Origin: AWTP1-13 sp033764875
Lineage (GTDB): Bacteria; Pseudomonadota; Alphaproteobacteria; Rhizobiales; Hyphomicrobiaceae
Assembly: GCA_033764875.1 (NCBI GenBank)
Contig: JANRIO010000120.1
Coordinates: 62,001 to 126,000 of the forward strand
DNA length: 64,000 nt
Direction of reading: 5' to 3'
Shown: positions 26,061-34,837 of the stretch, one piece after another
Layout of the letters: each line of letters opens with the position of its first letter
How positions within the stretch are numbered: position 1 is the stretch's first letter
Translations under genes and position numbers: made by a program
The notes under the pieces: generated by a model
Seen by the model: the letters and a program-made list of their open reading frames with translations, nothing else
What the model was told of the DNA's origin: nothing
Databases searched by the model: none

Positions 26061-27059
26061 GTGACGGGCCTGGCGTCGGGTGCGGTCCCCGTCATCGACG
26101 GGTGCCAGTACTGCAACTGGTCGGCCCGCGTGTTCGAGGAGATGCGTGCCGGAGGTGTCGACGCCGTTCTCGTCACCATCGGCTATCACGAGGACTTCCG
26201 CGAGACGGTCGAGCGCGCCATCGACTGGAGCCGCCGCTTCGAGGCGCACGCCGACCTGATCATGCGCGCCCGCTCCGCGGCCGACATCGACAAGGCGCGT
26301 GCCTCCGGCCGCACTGCTATCTTGTTCGCGCTGCAGAATTGCTCGGCCGTGGAGGACGACATCGGCCTCGTCGAGATCCTGCACGACATCGGCGTGCGCG
26401 TCATGCAGCTCACCTACAACAACCAGTCGCTGCTGGGCACCGGCTGCTACGAGGCCGTCGACAGCGGCATCACCCGCATGGGCCGCGAGGTGATCGCGGA
26501 GATGAACCGTCTCGGCATGGTCATCGACATGTCCCACTCCGCCGAGCGCTCGACGCTGGAGGCCATCGACATCTCCGCCCGTCCCATCGCCATCACCCAC
26601 GCCAATCCCTCTGACTGGCACAAGGTGGCGCGCAACAAGTCGCCCGCGGTGCTGAAGGCGTTGGCGGCCCGCGGCGGCATGCTCGGGCTGTCGCTCTATC
26701 CCCACCACCTCAAGGACGGCTCCGCCTGCACGCTTGAGGCCTTCACCGAGATGGTCGCGCGCCTCGCCGACACGATCGGCGTCGCCCATATCGGCATCGG
26801 CTCCGACCTGTGCCAGGATCAGCCCGACAGCGTCGTCCAGTGGATGCGCAACGGCCGCTGGACCAAGGGCGAGGCGAGCATCGGCCTCGGCAAGGCGAGC
26901 TTCCCTCCGCAGCCGGCCTGGTTCCGCGACAACCGCGACTTCGGCAATCTCCGCGCCGGCCTGCTTGCCCGCGGCTTCTCGCCGGCCGACACGGCGGACA
27001 TTCTCGGCGGCAACTGGTACCGGTTCTTCTGGGACGGCTTTGCGCCCGCGACGGCTTGA
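26061..27059 (+). CDS. Peptidase M19 (renal dipeptidase)-like protein with altered metal site
   Basis: 332 aa, GTG start with AGGAGG six bases upstream. The overall M19 fold is clear: LTYNN, DMSH159S, PIAITH180, GIGSDLCQD and ILGGNWYRFF at the end. Yet the canonical D-G-H-x-D reads D-G-C15-x-Y17, and the bridging Glu position is Q92 (ALQNC). Three of five zinc ligands are therefore gone, while both late His remain. I recall a proteobacterial subfamily with this QYCNW signature, so the change is probably ancestral and functional. Dipeptidase activity should not be assumed. It heads a five-gene plus-strand cluster with an Ldh-type dehydrogenase, a carboxyl methyltransferase, an unknown protein and DUF3726. 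Confidence 0.85.
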   Translation: MTGLASGAVPVIDGCQYCNWSARVFEEMRAGGVDAVLVTIGYHEDFRETVERAIDWSRRFEAHADLIMRARSAADIDKARASGRTAILFALQNCSAVEDDIGLVEILHDIGVRVMQLTYNNQSLLGTGCYEAVDSGITRMGREVIAEMNRLGMVIDMSHSAERSTLEAIDISARPIAITHANPSDWHKVARNKSPAVLKALAARGGMLGLSLYPHHLKDGSACTLEAFTEMVARLADTIGVAHIGIGSDLCQDQPDSVVQWMRNGRWTKGEASIGLGKASFPPQPAWFRDNRDFGNLRAGLLARGFSPADTADILGGNWYRFFWDGFAPATA

Positions 27060-27067
27060 GGAGCGCT

Positions 27068-28081
27068 ATGGCAGCGACAGTGGTGATCGGACTCGACGAG
27101 ATCGAGCGCCTGGCGCGGACGGCACTGGTGCGCGCCGGCGCCGCCGAGGCCTCCGCCGCAAGCCTCGCCAAGGGCATCGCGGCTGCCGAGGGCGACGGCA
27201 TCGCCTCGCACGGGCTCGCCTACCTCGCGACCTATTGCGAGCATCTGGGCTGCGGCAAGGTTGCAGGCCAGGCCGTGCCGCAGGTGGCCCGGCCCGCGCC
27301 CGGCGTGGTGGCGGTCGACGCCGGCACGGGCTTCGCGCACCCGGCCATCGATGCCGGCTTCGATGAGCTCGTGCCCCTGGCACGCAGCCAGGGCATCGCC
27401 GGCATGGCCGTGCGCAACTCCTACAACTGCGGCGTCCTCGGCTACCATACGGAGCGGCTGGCCCAGGCGGGCCTCCTGGCCCTCGGCTTCACCAATGCGC
27501 CGGCCTCCATCGCCCCCTCTGGCGGCACGCGGCCGGTGGTCGGCACCAACCCCTGGTCGCTCGCCGTGCCCGACGGCAAGGGCGGCGCCACGCTCGTCAT
27601 CGACCAGAGCGCCAGCGTGGTCGCCAAGAGCGAGGTGATGAAGAAGGCGCGAGCCGGCGAGCCCATCCCGCTCGGCTGGGCGCTGGGCCCCGATGGGCAA
27701 CCGACCACGGATCCCGCCGTTGGCCTCAAGGGCACCATGATGCCGTCGGGCGGCTACAAGGGGGTCGGCGCCGCACTGCTGGTCGAGACCATGGCCGCGT
27801 GCCTGTCCGGCGCGGTCCTGGGCGCCCACGCCAGCCCCTTCTCCGGCACCGCCGGTGGGCCGCCGCGCACGGGGCAGTACTTCATCGCCATCGAGCCCGG
27901 CGCCTCCTCGGGCGGCGCCTTCGCCGAGCGCATGACCGCGCTCGTGGCGGCGTTGCGGGCCGAGCCCGGCGTGCACGTCCCCGGCTCGGGGCGCAGCGCC
28001 GCACGTGACCGGTCGCGCACCGCCGGTGTCGCCGTCGATCGGGCCATCGCCGACAAGGCCCGCGCTTTGGCCGGCCTCTGA
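27068..28081 (+). CDS. Ldh family (malate/L-lactate/ureidoglycolate-type) NAD(P)-dependent oxidoreductase
   Basis: 337 aa. The Ldh_2 family (not Rossmann) is recognised by GDGIASHGLAYL with the catalytic His near residue 47, AVRNSYNCGVLGYHTERLA near 118, TNPWSLAVP near 160 and MPSGGYKGVGAALLVE near 222. Family members reduce 2-oxoacids or cyclic imines such as delta-1-piperideine-2-carboxylate. It starts eight bases after the M19-like gene with GAGGAG upstream. The gene is clearly in operon. DUF3726, two genes down, is consistent with the cyclic-imine group, but that is an association from memory. Confidence 0.87.
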   Translation: MAATVVIGLDEIERLARTALVRAGAAEASAASLAKGIAAAEGDGIASHGLAYLATYCEHLGCGKVAGQAVPQVARPAPGVVAVDAGTGFAHPAIDAGFDELVPLARSQGIAGMAVRNSYNCGVLGYHTERLAQAGLLALGFTNAPASIAPSGGTRPVVGTNPWSLAVPDGKGGATLVIDQSASVVAKSEVMKKARAGEPIPLGWALGPDGQPTTDPAVGLKGTMMPSGGYKGVGAALLVETMAACLSGAVLGAHASPFSGTAGGPPRTGQYFIAIEPGASSGGAFAERMTALVAALRAEPGVHVPGSGRSAARDRSRTAGVAVDRAIADKARALAGL

Positions 28082-28133
28082 TCGCACGCCACACCACGAA
28101 GAAGAAGATGACGAACCGGGAAAGGCACAGACG

Positions 28134-29240
28134 ATGACGGGGACGGCCGAGACGGCAGGCTTCATGGCTATGAAGGGCGCCGGCTACTACTCCAAGGCGA
28201 CCACCGGCGCCAAGTACGTGATCAATGCGGCGACCCCGCTCATCCTCGATGCCATCGCCCGCATGGGGCTCGAGGACGACGGCGCGTCGTTTCGGGTCGC
28301 CGATTCGGGTTGCGCCGACGGCGGCACCTCCATCGAGATGTGGGGCAACGTCTTCGCCCAGGTGCGCGCCAGGCTCCCGAGCCGTCCCATCGAGATCACC
28401 TACACCGATCTGCCGCGCAACGACTTCAGCCAGCTCTTCCGGATCGTGCACGGCCAGACCGACATTCCGACCTACTACGGCCGCGTCGCCGACGTTTACC
28501 CCTTCGCCTCGGCGACCTCCTTCCATCAGCCGATCTTCCCGGCAGCGACGCTCGATCTGGCCTTCTCGGCCACCGCCTCCCACTACATCTCCAAGGTGCC
28601 CTGCAACATCACCAATCACGTGCACATGGTCGGCGCCTCGGGCGCCGAGCGCGCCGCCTACGACGAGGTCGGCCGCATCGAGTGGGAGCGCATGCTGGCC
28701 CTGCGCGCCCGCGAGCTGAAGACGGGTGGCCGCCTCTGCTATCTGAACTTCGGCATCGACAGCCAGGGCCGCTACCTCGGCGCGACCGGGGGCAAGAGCA
28801 TGTTCGACACCTTCGATCTCCTCTGGCGCGGCATGGCCGGCGACGGCCTGATCACGCAGGCCGAGTATGTCGCCACCAACTTCCCGCAGGTCTACCGCAA
28901 CGAGGCCCAGTTCACGGCCCCGCTGCGCGATCCCCAAAGCCCCGTGTACAAGGCCGGCCTCCGGCTCGAGCACGTCGAGGAGCGCTATCTCGCGTGTCCC
29001 TATGCCGAGGCCTTCAAGGAGCATCGCGATGCGGCGCGCTTTGCCCGCGAGTACATCCCGACGCTGCGCTCCTGGGCCGAGCCGACGTTTGCCGCCGGCC
29101 TGAGCCCGAGCCGCAGCGATGAGGAGCGCCGTCGCCTGCTCGACGAGTACTTCGGCCGCTACGAGCGCCTCGTGGCCGCCGAGCCCGAGGGGCACGGCAT
29201 GGACTACATCCACGTCCACCTCGTGTGCGTGAAGCAGTGA
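28134..29240 (+). CDS. SABATH-type SAM-dependent carboxyl methyltransferase
   Basis: 368 aa. It resembles the plant salicylate/jasmonate/IAA methyltransferase family: AMKGAGYYSKATTGAKY at the N-terminus in the SAM/substrate loop, VADSGCADGGTS near residue 55 (SAM site), YTDLPRNDFSQLF near 92 and SATASHYISKVP near 142 (the plant SxxxLHWLSKVP motif). C-terminal LDEYFGRYE and YIHVHLVCVK also fit. SABATH enzymes methylate carboxyl groups of small acids and are rare in bacteria. The start ATG 28134 has AAAGG eight bases upstream. Its stop overlaps the next gene's GTG. A role in masking or making a methyl ester of the pathway acid is inference. Confidence 0.78.
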   Translation: MTGTAETAGFMAMKGAGYYSKATTGAKYVINAATPLILDAIARMGLEDDGASFRVADSGCADGGTSIEMWGNVFAQVRARLPSRPIEITYTDLPRNDFSQLFRIVHGQTDIPTYYGRVADVYPFASATSFHQPIFPAATLDLAFSATASHYISKVPCNITNHVHMVGASGAERAAYDEVGRIEWERMLALRARELKTGGRLCYLNFGIDSQGRYLGATGGKSMFDTFDLLWRGMAGDGLITQAEYVATNFPQVYRNEAQFTAPLRDPQSPVYKAGLRLEHVEERYLACPYAEAFKEHRDAARFAREYIPTLRSWAEPTFAAGLSPSRSDEERRRLLDEYFGRYERLVAAEPEGHGMDYIHVHLVCVKQ

Positions 29241-30934
29241 GCGTGGGCGCGGCCGAAAGCGTGGTCCCGGCCGCTGCGCTGCGGCCACCGGACGAGGTCA
29301 TGCGCCTCGCCCGCCTCGGCAGCTTCCATCAGACGCGGCTGAGCTTTCTGCGCGCGCTGCTGCGTACCTTGGGCGCCGGCCGATGGTCCTTCGACCGCCC
29401 GGTCTTCGACATCGACGTCCGCGGCGTCGGCGTCGCCGTCTATCGCGCGCGCGGCCCGGAGCGCACCTACAGCCTCGTCTGCTTCTCCCACGACCTGCCG
29501 CCCGAGAAGCGCACCGACCGCGTCATCGCCGAGGAGTGGGACGCGACCTTCGCCCTCTTCGACGGCGAGCCGGCCGCGGCCGACATCGAGCGTCTTCGGC
29601 AGAACGTCCCGCGGCAGGAGGCCGGCCGCTGCCTCGAGACCGAGCTCGTGCTGGCGCGGGCCAACCGCAGCGTGCGCCTCTTCGACCACGTGGTGGAGAG
29701 CCTCGCCGCCGGCCGTCAGCCCGACGCTGCTGCCTTGGCCGCGACCGGCTACCTGATGCGCACCACCGCCGTCTACGGCAACGGCAAGTTCGGCATCGCC
29801 GACCGCAGCCGCATCGCCGATCGGCCCGAGCTCGGCGGCCCTTTCCGCGCCGAGATGCTCACCGTCTGGCTGATCCGCGCCTTCACCGTGGACCTTGCCG
29901 AGCATCTGGCCGCGCTCAGGTCGCCACAGTCCGCCGTGCGGCTCGATCCCGCCCTGCGCCGCAGCCTCGGCGTCGGCAACGCCACCGGGCTCGGCATGGC
30001 CCCGTTCCTCGTGCGCCATCCGAGCTTGCTGCACCGCTGGATCCTGGCGCGCGAGACCGCCCTTGCCCGTGTCCGCGCGCTTGACCTTGCATCTGCCGCC
30101 GAGACGGCAGCCTTCGCCTCGGCGCTGGGCAAGTCGCACGCCCTGGTGGCGGGCTGGCGTACCGACGATCTCGTGCAGCGGCCGCGCATCGAGGCGCTGC
30201 GCCGCGATCTTCGCGCTGTCGAGGCTCACGTCGCCGCGGGCGCCTGGGACAGGCCTCAGCCTTGGGACGCCCTCTATCGCTGGGGCGAGGCGCATCTGTC
30301 GCGCGAGGGCCAGGAGTATCTGGTCACGCTGCTGATCGAGCCGCACGGGGCCCTGGTCGACGATCTCGCCGATGCCATGGCCATCGACGAGACGGCCCTT
30401 CACGGCATCGACGGCACCGTGTCGCCCACGGGCTTTGCCCGTCTGATCGCCCGCCACTACGCCTGGGCCGCGGCCATCGACTTTGCCGCCAGCGATCCGC
30501 AGGCGCGCTTCTGGTACGTCTCGGAGGAGAAGCTCGAGCCGCGCCTCGGCGAGCGCTGGCGCGAGGAGGGCGCCGACAGGGAGCAGCCGCTTGCCACCGC
30601 CCGCGACGTGATGGCCCTGGCGGCTGCGCTGCAAGGCTCGCCCGAGCCGACGCTTGCCGCGTTCCTGCTGGCCCACCCCGAGCACCGTCATGCGGCCCGC
30701 CGCGTCCAGATCGCCGCCGGCCATCCCTACGGCGAGATCCGCGACAACCTTGTCGACGCCGGCATGCGGCCGATCGATATGCTGCGCTGCAAGCTTTCCT
30801 TCTTCGGCTGCACGCGCTTCGATCCGCGCTCCGACCTGTGGCTTCGCATCACCATGTTCCAGGGCGCTCCCTTTCCCTCCGATCCCGCCCCCTGGTCCGA
30901 CGACTGGATCTACGCCGGAGGAGGGGAGGCATGA
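29237..30934 (+). CDS. Unrecognised 565-aa protein in the SABATH cluster
   Basis: 565 aa, soluble, Arg- and Ala-rich, with no signal peptide or membrane segment. Recurrent features: DIDVRGVGVAVYRARG near residue 56, YSLVCFSHDLPPEKRTDRVIAEEWD, TTAVYGNGKFGIADRS and a Cys-containing end (MLRCKLSFFGCTRFDPRSDLWLRITMF). I do not recognise a family. Coordination of its start with the methyltransferase (GTGA overlap at 29237) and of its stop with DUF3726 (ATGA) shows it belongs to the same operon and probably to the same enzyme system. Alternative GTG starts at 29225 and 29243 exist. Confidence 0.8.
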   Translation: MSVGAAESVVPAAALRPPDEVMRLARLGSFHQTRLSFLRALLRTLGAGRWSFDRPVFDIDVRGVGVAVYRARGPERTYSLVCFSHDLPPEKRTDRVIAEEWDATFALFDGEPAAADIERLRQNVPRQEAGRCLETELVLARANRSVRLFDHVVESLAAGRQPDAAALAATGYLMRTTAVYGNGKFGIADRSRIADRPELGGPFRAEMLTVWLIRAFTVDLAEHLAALRSPQSAVRLDPALRRSLGVGNATGLGMAPFLVRHPSLLHRWILARETALARVRALDLASAAETAAFASALGKSHALVAGWRTDDLVQRPRIEALRRDLRAVEAHVAAGAWDRPQPWDALYRWGEAHLSREGQEYLVTLLIEPHGALVDDLADAMAIDETALHGIDGTVSPTGFARLIARHYAWAAAIDFAASDPQARFWYVSEEKLEPRLGERWREEGADREQPLATARDVMALAAALQGSPEPTLAAFLLAHPEHRHAARRVQIAAGHPYGEIRDNLVDAGMRPIDMLRCKLSFFGCTRFDPRSDLWLRITMFQGAPFPSDPAPWSDDWIYAGGGEA

Positions 30935-31590
30935 GCCTGTCCTTCAACGAGATCGAGGCTGCCGCCCTGAAGGCGGCACGCGGCGCCGGCTTCTCCTGGG
31001 GGCTGGCCGAGGAGGCGGGCTTCGCCGCCCGCTGGCTCGCCGAGCGCGGTCTCGACTGGTTGCCCGCCCTGCTCGCCGTCTGCGAGGCCCAGCTGTCCCG
31101 GGGCGAGACCACCGTCGGCCTGTCGGGACATCTCCTCGGCCCCGGAGCGGGAAGCGACAGCCTCTGCCCCTTGCGCGTCGGCGCCTGGATCGCCGATCTG
31201 GGCGCAGTCGGGGAGGATGGCTACGAGGTCCACAAGCTCCGCCACCCCATCCTGCTGCTGCCCTTTCTTGACCTCGCGAGCCGGCAGGCCGGGCCGATCG
31301 CGCTCTCGATCCTGCCGGCCTCGGGCGCCCCGTCACAGGTCTTCGTGGTCTGCCAAGGTGCCCTGCACGCCGATAGAGCCGACGCGCCGTGCCCGACGCT
31401 CGTCCTGGCATCGGTGCAACGGGTGCAGGCTCCGGCGGTCGGGGCGAGCCGGCCCCTGCTGGCGCGGCCTGCCGCCGTCGATCCGGCCTTGCGCCTGCGC
31501 CTGGCGGCGCTCGAGGCCCGCACCTACGTTCCCGCTAGCCGCCATTCGCGCCTGGCCGGTGCCGGTGCCGGCCTCACCGACAACGATTGA
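30931..31590 (+). CDS. DUF3726 domain protein
   Basis: 219 aa. The N-terminus SLSFNEIEAAALKAARGAGF then WGLAEEAGFAARWL is the characteristic start of DUF3726. It is cytoplasmic with no recognised catalytic motif, and the central region YEVHKLRHPILLLPFL is hydrophobic. GGAGG lies eight bases before the ATG, which overlaps the preceding stop. In my memory DUF3726 genes often neighbour Ldh-type dehydrogenases, as here (two genes between). Its last position in the five-gene set suggests an accessory or assembly role with the 565-aa protein. Confidence 0.8.
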   Translation: MSLSFNEIEAAALKAARGAGFSWGLAEEAGFAARWLAERGLDWLPALLAVCEAQLSRGETTVGLSGHLLGPGAGSDSLCPLRVGAWIADLGAVGEDGYEVHKLRHPILLLPFLDLASRQAGPIALSILPASGAPSQVFVVCQGALHADRADAPCPTLVLASVQRVQAPAVGASRPLLARPAAVDPALRLRLAALEARTYVPASRHSRLAGAGAGLTDND

Positions 31591-31667
31591 GGGCCGGAGC
31601 CGCGCGTTCATCCCTGCCCGGGTCGGTGCTATGGTCGCGCCGCAAAGCACCCAGCAAGGCCAAGCCC

Positions 31668-32102
31668 ATGCAGCACGCGACCAGGACACCCCGCAGGCCC
31701 GTCTCCGCGCGCCGCAAGCCGCCGTCCGCCGTGGCCGGTCCGGCCCAGGGCGGCCTGAAGCTGCGCATCGATTTCGGCCCCTTCGGCGCGCTGGGCCGCG
31801 GCAAGATCGCGCTCATGGAAGGCATTGCCCGCCACGGCTCCATCTCGGCGGCCGGCAAGGATCTCGGCATGTCCTATCGTCGCGCCTGGGAGCTGGCCGA
31901 TGAGATCAATCACATCTTCGCCGAGCCGCTGATCGAGAAGCAGACGGGCGGCGCCGGTGGCGGCGGCGCCCGCCTCTCGCGATGGGGCGCCGAGGTCGTG
32001 CAGCGCTTCCGCGCCATCGAGGAGGCCTGCGCGAGCGCCGCTCTGTCCGACCTGGCCGTCCTGCGTGCGAACCTTCCCGTGAAGCCGCGCAGCGCGGCCT
32101 GA
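31668..32102 (+). CDS. modE: ModE-type winged helix regulator without molybdate-binding domain
   Basis: 144 aa. The ModE/LysR-type wHTH is at residues 36-115 (ALGRGKIALMEGIARHGSISAAG, MSYRRAWELADEINHIF, EKQTGGAGGGGARLS). It stops after the DNA-binding domain, so the two MopI domains of E. coli ModE that sense molybdate are missing. Short alphaproteobacterial ModE forms are known; the sensor must then be elsewhere. It converges with modC (14-base gap). A ModE-like palindrome stands in front of modA. A basic N-terminal extension (RTPRRPVSARRKPP) precedes the fold. Start ATG 31668 preferred over an upstream TTG. Confidence 0.82.
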   Translation: MQHATRTPRRPVSARRKPPSAVAGPAQGGLKLRIDFGPFGALGRGKIALMEGIARHGSISAAGKDLGMSYRRAWELADEINHIFAEPLIEKQTGGAGGGGARLSRWGAEVVQRFRAIEEACASAALSDLAVLRANLPVKPRSAA

Positions 32103-32116
32103 GCGCGCGCTTGCGG

Positions 32117-33241
32117 CTATTGCGTCGCAGACGTGCGGGTGGCGATCAGGGCGACGCCCTTGATCTGGGCGTGCACCTCCTCCCCCACCGCCAGCTTCAG
32201 ACCGGCCAGCGATTTGCGCGTGATGCGCGCGGCGATGCGCAGGCCCTGTCCGTGCGCACCGAGCGCCACGATGACGTTGACCTGCGGTCCCTGGACCTCG
32301 CTGTCGATGGCGACGATCCGCCCCGGCAGCGAGTTGACGATGGTCGAGGCCTGCGGGGCGCCGCGCGCGAGGCTCACGTCGGTTGCCGTGATCCGCAGCC
32401 GGCGCTTCTGCCCGACCGGCCCGTGCTCGCCGGGCACCAGCAGGCGGCCGCCCTCGATGTCGACCTCCGTCAGGCCGAACGCGCGGTCGACGCCGGCGAT
32501 GGTGCCCTCGATGATCACCGCCGCGTCGGCGGCAGCGATCAGGGGCAGCTCGAGATCGAGCTGCAGCTCGCGGATCGGGCCTGCCGCCCGCACCCTGCCC
32601 TTGTCCAGCATGACGAGCGTGTCGGCGAGCCGCTCGACCTCCGCGAAGTCGTGGCTGACGTAGAGGATCGGCAAGGCGAGCCGCTCGTGCAGCATCTCGA
32701 AATAGGGCAGGATCTCCTCCTTGCTCCCCCGGTCGAGCGCCGACAGCGGCTCGTCCATGAGCAGGATGCTGGGCTGCGCCAGCAGCGCCCGCCCGACCGC
32801 GATGCGCTGCCGCTCTCCGCCCGACAGCGCAGCCGTCGAGCGCCCGAGCAGGTGCCCGATGCCGAGCAGCCCGACGATGTCGTCGAGCTTCAGGGGCGCG
32901 CTCTCCGTGGCCCGCACCCGCCGTGCGCCGTAGAGCAGGTTGTCCTTCACCGACAGATGCTGGAACAGGCTCGGCTCCTGGAACACGTAGCCGACGTGCC
33001 GCAGGTGCGTCGGCCGGAAGATGCCGGCCGCCTCGTCCTGCCAGACCTCGCCGCCCAGGACGATGCGGCCGGCGAGCCGCTCGAGGCCGGCGACGCAGCG
33101 CAGGATCGTCGTCTTGCCGCAGCCCGACGGCCCGAACAGCGCCGTGATGCCCCGCATCGGCGCCGCAAACCGCACCTCGAGCTGGAAGCTGCCGAGGCCG
33201 CCGTTGAGCTCGACCGCGATCGATGCGCTCGCCGCCGTCAT
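32117..33241 (-). CDS. modC: Molybdate ABC transporter ATP-binding protein
   Basis: 374 aa. Walker A GPSGCGKT at residues 37-44, signature LSGGERQR near 139 and Walker B ILLMDEP near 159, then a C-terminal TOBE/Mop domain (about residues 300-370) typical of ModC. It drives molybdate uptake from the cytoplasmic side together with ModB. Its ATG overlaps the modB stop by ATGA. The TOBE domain could bind oxyanion and is the only molybdate-sensing domain seen in this locus. Confidence 0.93.
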   Translation of the reverse strand: MTAASASIAVELNGGLGSFQLEVRFAAPMRGITALFGPSGCGKTTILRCVAGLERLAGRIVLGGEVWQDEAAGIFRPTHLRHVGYVFQEPSLFQHLSVKDNLLYGARRVRATESAPLKLDDIVGLLGIGHLLGRSTAALSGGERQRIAVGRALLAQPSILLMDEPLSALDRGSKEEILPYFEMLHERLALPILYVSHDFAEVERLADTLVMLDKGRVRAAGPIRELQLDLELPLIAAADAAVIIEGTIAGVDRAFGLTEVDIEGGRLLVPGEHGPVGQKRRLRITATDVSLARGAPQASTIVNSLPGRIVAIDSEVQGPQVNVIVALGAHGQGLRIAARITRKSLAGLKLAVGEEVHAQIKGVALIATRTSATQ

Positions 33242-33921
33242 GCGCCGACCCGGGAGGTGCGCCGCTCCAGCACCAGCATGGCGAGGATGACGACGAACGA
33301 GAACGCCACCATGCCCCCCGCCAGGATGTGCGCCTCCGTCCAGCGCTGGGTCTCGACGAAATCGTAGATGGCCACCGAAAGCACCTTCGTGCTGCCGGGG
33401 ATGTTGCCGCCGATCATCAGCACGACGCCGAACTCCCCGACCGTGTGCGCAAAGCCGAGCACCGCCGCCGTCAGGAAGCCCGGCCGCGCCAGCGGCAGCG
33501 CCACCGACCAGAACGCGTCCCAAGGCGTCGCCCGCAAGGTGGCCGCAACCTCGAGCGGACGGTTGCCGATGGCTTCGAAGGCGTTGCGGATCGGCTGCAC
33601 CACGAACGGCATCGAGTAGATCACCGAGCCCAGCACCAGGCCTTCGAAGGTGAAGGCGAGTGTCCGCGCCCCCCACAGGCTCGCGACCGCGCCGCCGGGC
33701 CCGTGCGGCCCCAGTAGCAGGAGCAGGTAGAACCCGAGCACCGTCGGCGGCAGCACGATCGGCATGGCCACGATGGCCGCCACCGCCTCCTTCCAGCGCG
33801 CTCTGGACCGCGCCAGCCACCAGGCAATGGGAGTGCCGACGACGAGCAGCAGCAACGTCGTGAGCGTGGCGAGCTCGAGTGTGAGCCGCAGCGGGGTCCA
33901 GAGCTGAGAGGCGTCGATCAC
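33238..33921 (-). CDS. modB: Molybdate ABC transporter permease
   Basis: 227 aa with about five membrane segments. The ABC-permease EAA loop is near residue 133 (EVAATLRATPWDAFWSVALPLARPG). It matches ModB in length and in the ETQRWTEAHILA end. A GTG start at 33921 gives MIDASQLWTPLRLTLELAT, consistent with the family. The nearer ATG is out of frame and the frame upstream has no start codon with a good ribosome site. It follows modA by about 60 bases and couples to modC by ATGA. Confidence 0.9.
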   Translation of the reverse strand: MIDASQLWTPLRLTLELATLTTLLLLVVGTPIAWWLARSRARWKEAVAAIVAMPIVLPPTVLGFYLLLLLGPHGPGGAVASLWGARTLAFTFEGLVLGSVIYSMPFVVQPIRNAFEAIGNRPLEVAATLRATPWDAFWSVALPLARPGFLTAAVLGFAHTVGEFGVVLMIGGNIPGSTKVLSVAIYDFVETQRWTEAHILAGGMVAFSFVVILAMLVLERRTSRVGA

Positions 33922-33983
33922 GTCAGGCGCATCCGAGGAAACGTGGCGAGAGCCGCAGTGTGGCACAGCCTGCGCGGATGGTC

Positions 33984-34739
33984 TCAGTCCGCAAGTCCGT
34001 ACCCGAACCTGACGATGACGCGGCGGGCCTCGGGGCCCTTCAGGTACGCCAGGAAGGCGCGCGCCGCGTCGTTGCCGGCGCCCGGCTTGAGGAGCACTGC
34101 GTCTTGCGCGATGGCTGCATAGAGGCTCTGCGGCACCGTCCAGCGCGAGCCGCCCTCGACGAGGGCGACCTGGCTCAGCGCGACGAAGCCCACCTCGGCG
34201 TTGCCGGTGTCGACGAATTGGAACGTCTGCGCGATGCTGTTGCCCTGCACTATCTTCGGTTGCAGCGCGGCATAGACGCCGAGCGCCTTCATCGCGGCGA
34301 CAGCCGCCGCGCCATAGGGGGCCGTCGCCGGATTGGCGATCGCAACCTTGGCGAACTTGCCCTCCTTCAGCGTCTTCTCGCCCTCGACGAGCCCGGCGGT
34401 CTTGCTGAACAGCACCAGCCTGCCGACCGCATACGTGAAGGCCGTGCCGCCCACCGCGTGGCCCTCCGCGATCGCCTTGGCGGGCGTCGCCTGGTCGGCT
34501 GACAGCAGGATGTCGAACGGCGCCCCTTGCGTGATCTGCGCGTAGAACTGGCCGCTGGCGCTGAGGCTCAGCACCAGCCTGTGCCCCGTCGTCCTCTCGA
34601 AGCCCTTCCCGATCTCCCTGACAGGCTCGGTGAAGTTGGCGGCCACCGCCAGCTTGGCCTCGCCGGCCTTGGCCTGCGACCAGGAGACGGCGCACAGCGC
34701 GGCCGCGGCCAGCGCACGGACGGGGAGGGGCAAGCGCAT
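33984..34739 (-). CDS. modA: Molybdate-binding periplasmic protein
   Basis: 251 aa with a signal peptide cut near residue 25 (SQAKA/GEAK). The mature ModA start LAVAANFTEPVREIGKGFE, SLSASGQFYAQI (oxyanion-binding Ser), FDILLSADQ, GNSIAQTFQFVDTGNAEVGF and the C-terminal LKGPEARRVI are diagnostic. It captures molybdate or tungstate for ModBC. A ModE-like palindrome ends ten bases before its ATG, so binding there would block transcription when molybdate is sufficient. First gene of modABC. Confidence 0.93.
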   Translation of the reverse strand: MRLPLPVRALAAAALCAVSWSQAKAGEAKLAVAANFTEPVREIGKGFERTTGHRLVLSLSASGQFYAQITQGAPFDILLSADQATPAKAIAEGHAVGGTAFTYAVGRLVLFSKTAGLVEGEKTLKEGKFAKVAIANPATAPYGAAAVAAMKALGVYAALQPKIVQGNSIAQTFQFVDTGNAEVGFVALSQVALVEGGSRWTVPQSLYAAIAQDAVLLKPGAGNDAARAFLAYLKGPEARRVIVRFGYGLAD

Positions 34740-34749
34740 CGGGCGTCCT

Positions 34750-34773
34750 CGTTATATCCATATGACTATAGCG
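34750..34773 (-). promoter_or_regulatory. ModE-box-like palindrome in front of modA
   Basis: CGTTATA-N10-TATAGCG, an inverted repeat with one mismatch, ends ten bases before the modA start. It matches the known ModE operator pattern of TATA half-sites in CG flanks. It is the only such AT-rich palindrome near, and a modE-like gene ends in the same locus. Confidence 0.7.
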
Positions 34774-34837
34774 CAGCCCGCGCGGGACGCGATGCGGTTT
34801 CTTGACCGCAGGCTGGGGATCTCGGGCAGGCGCGGTA

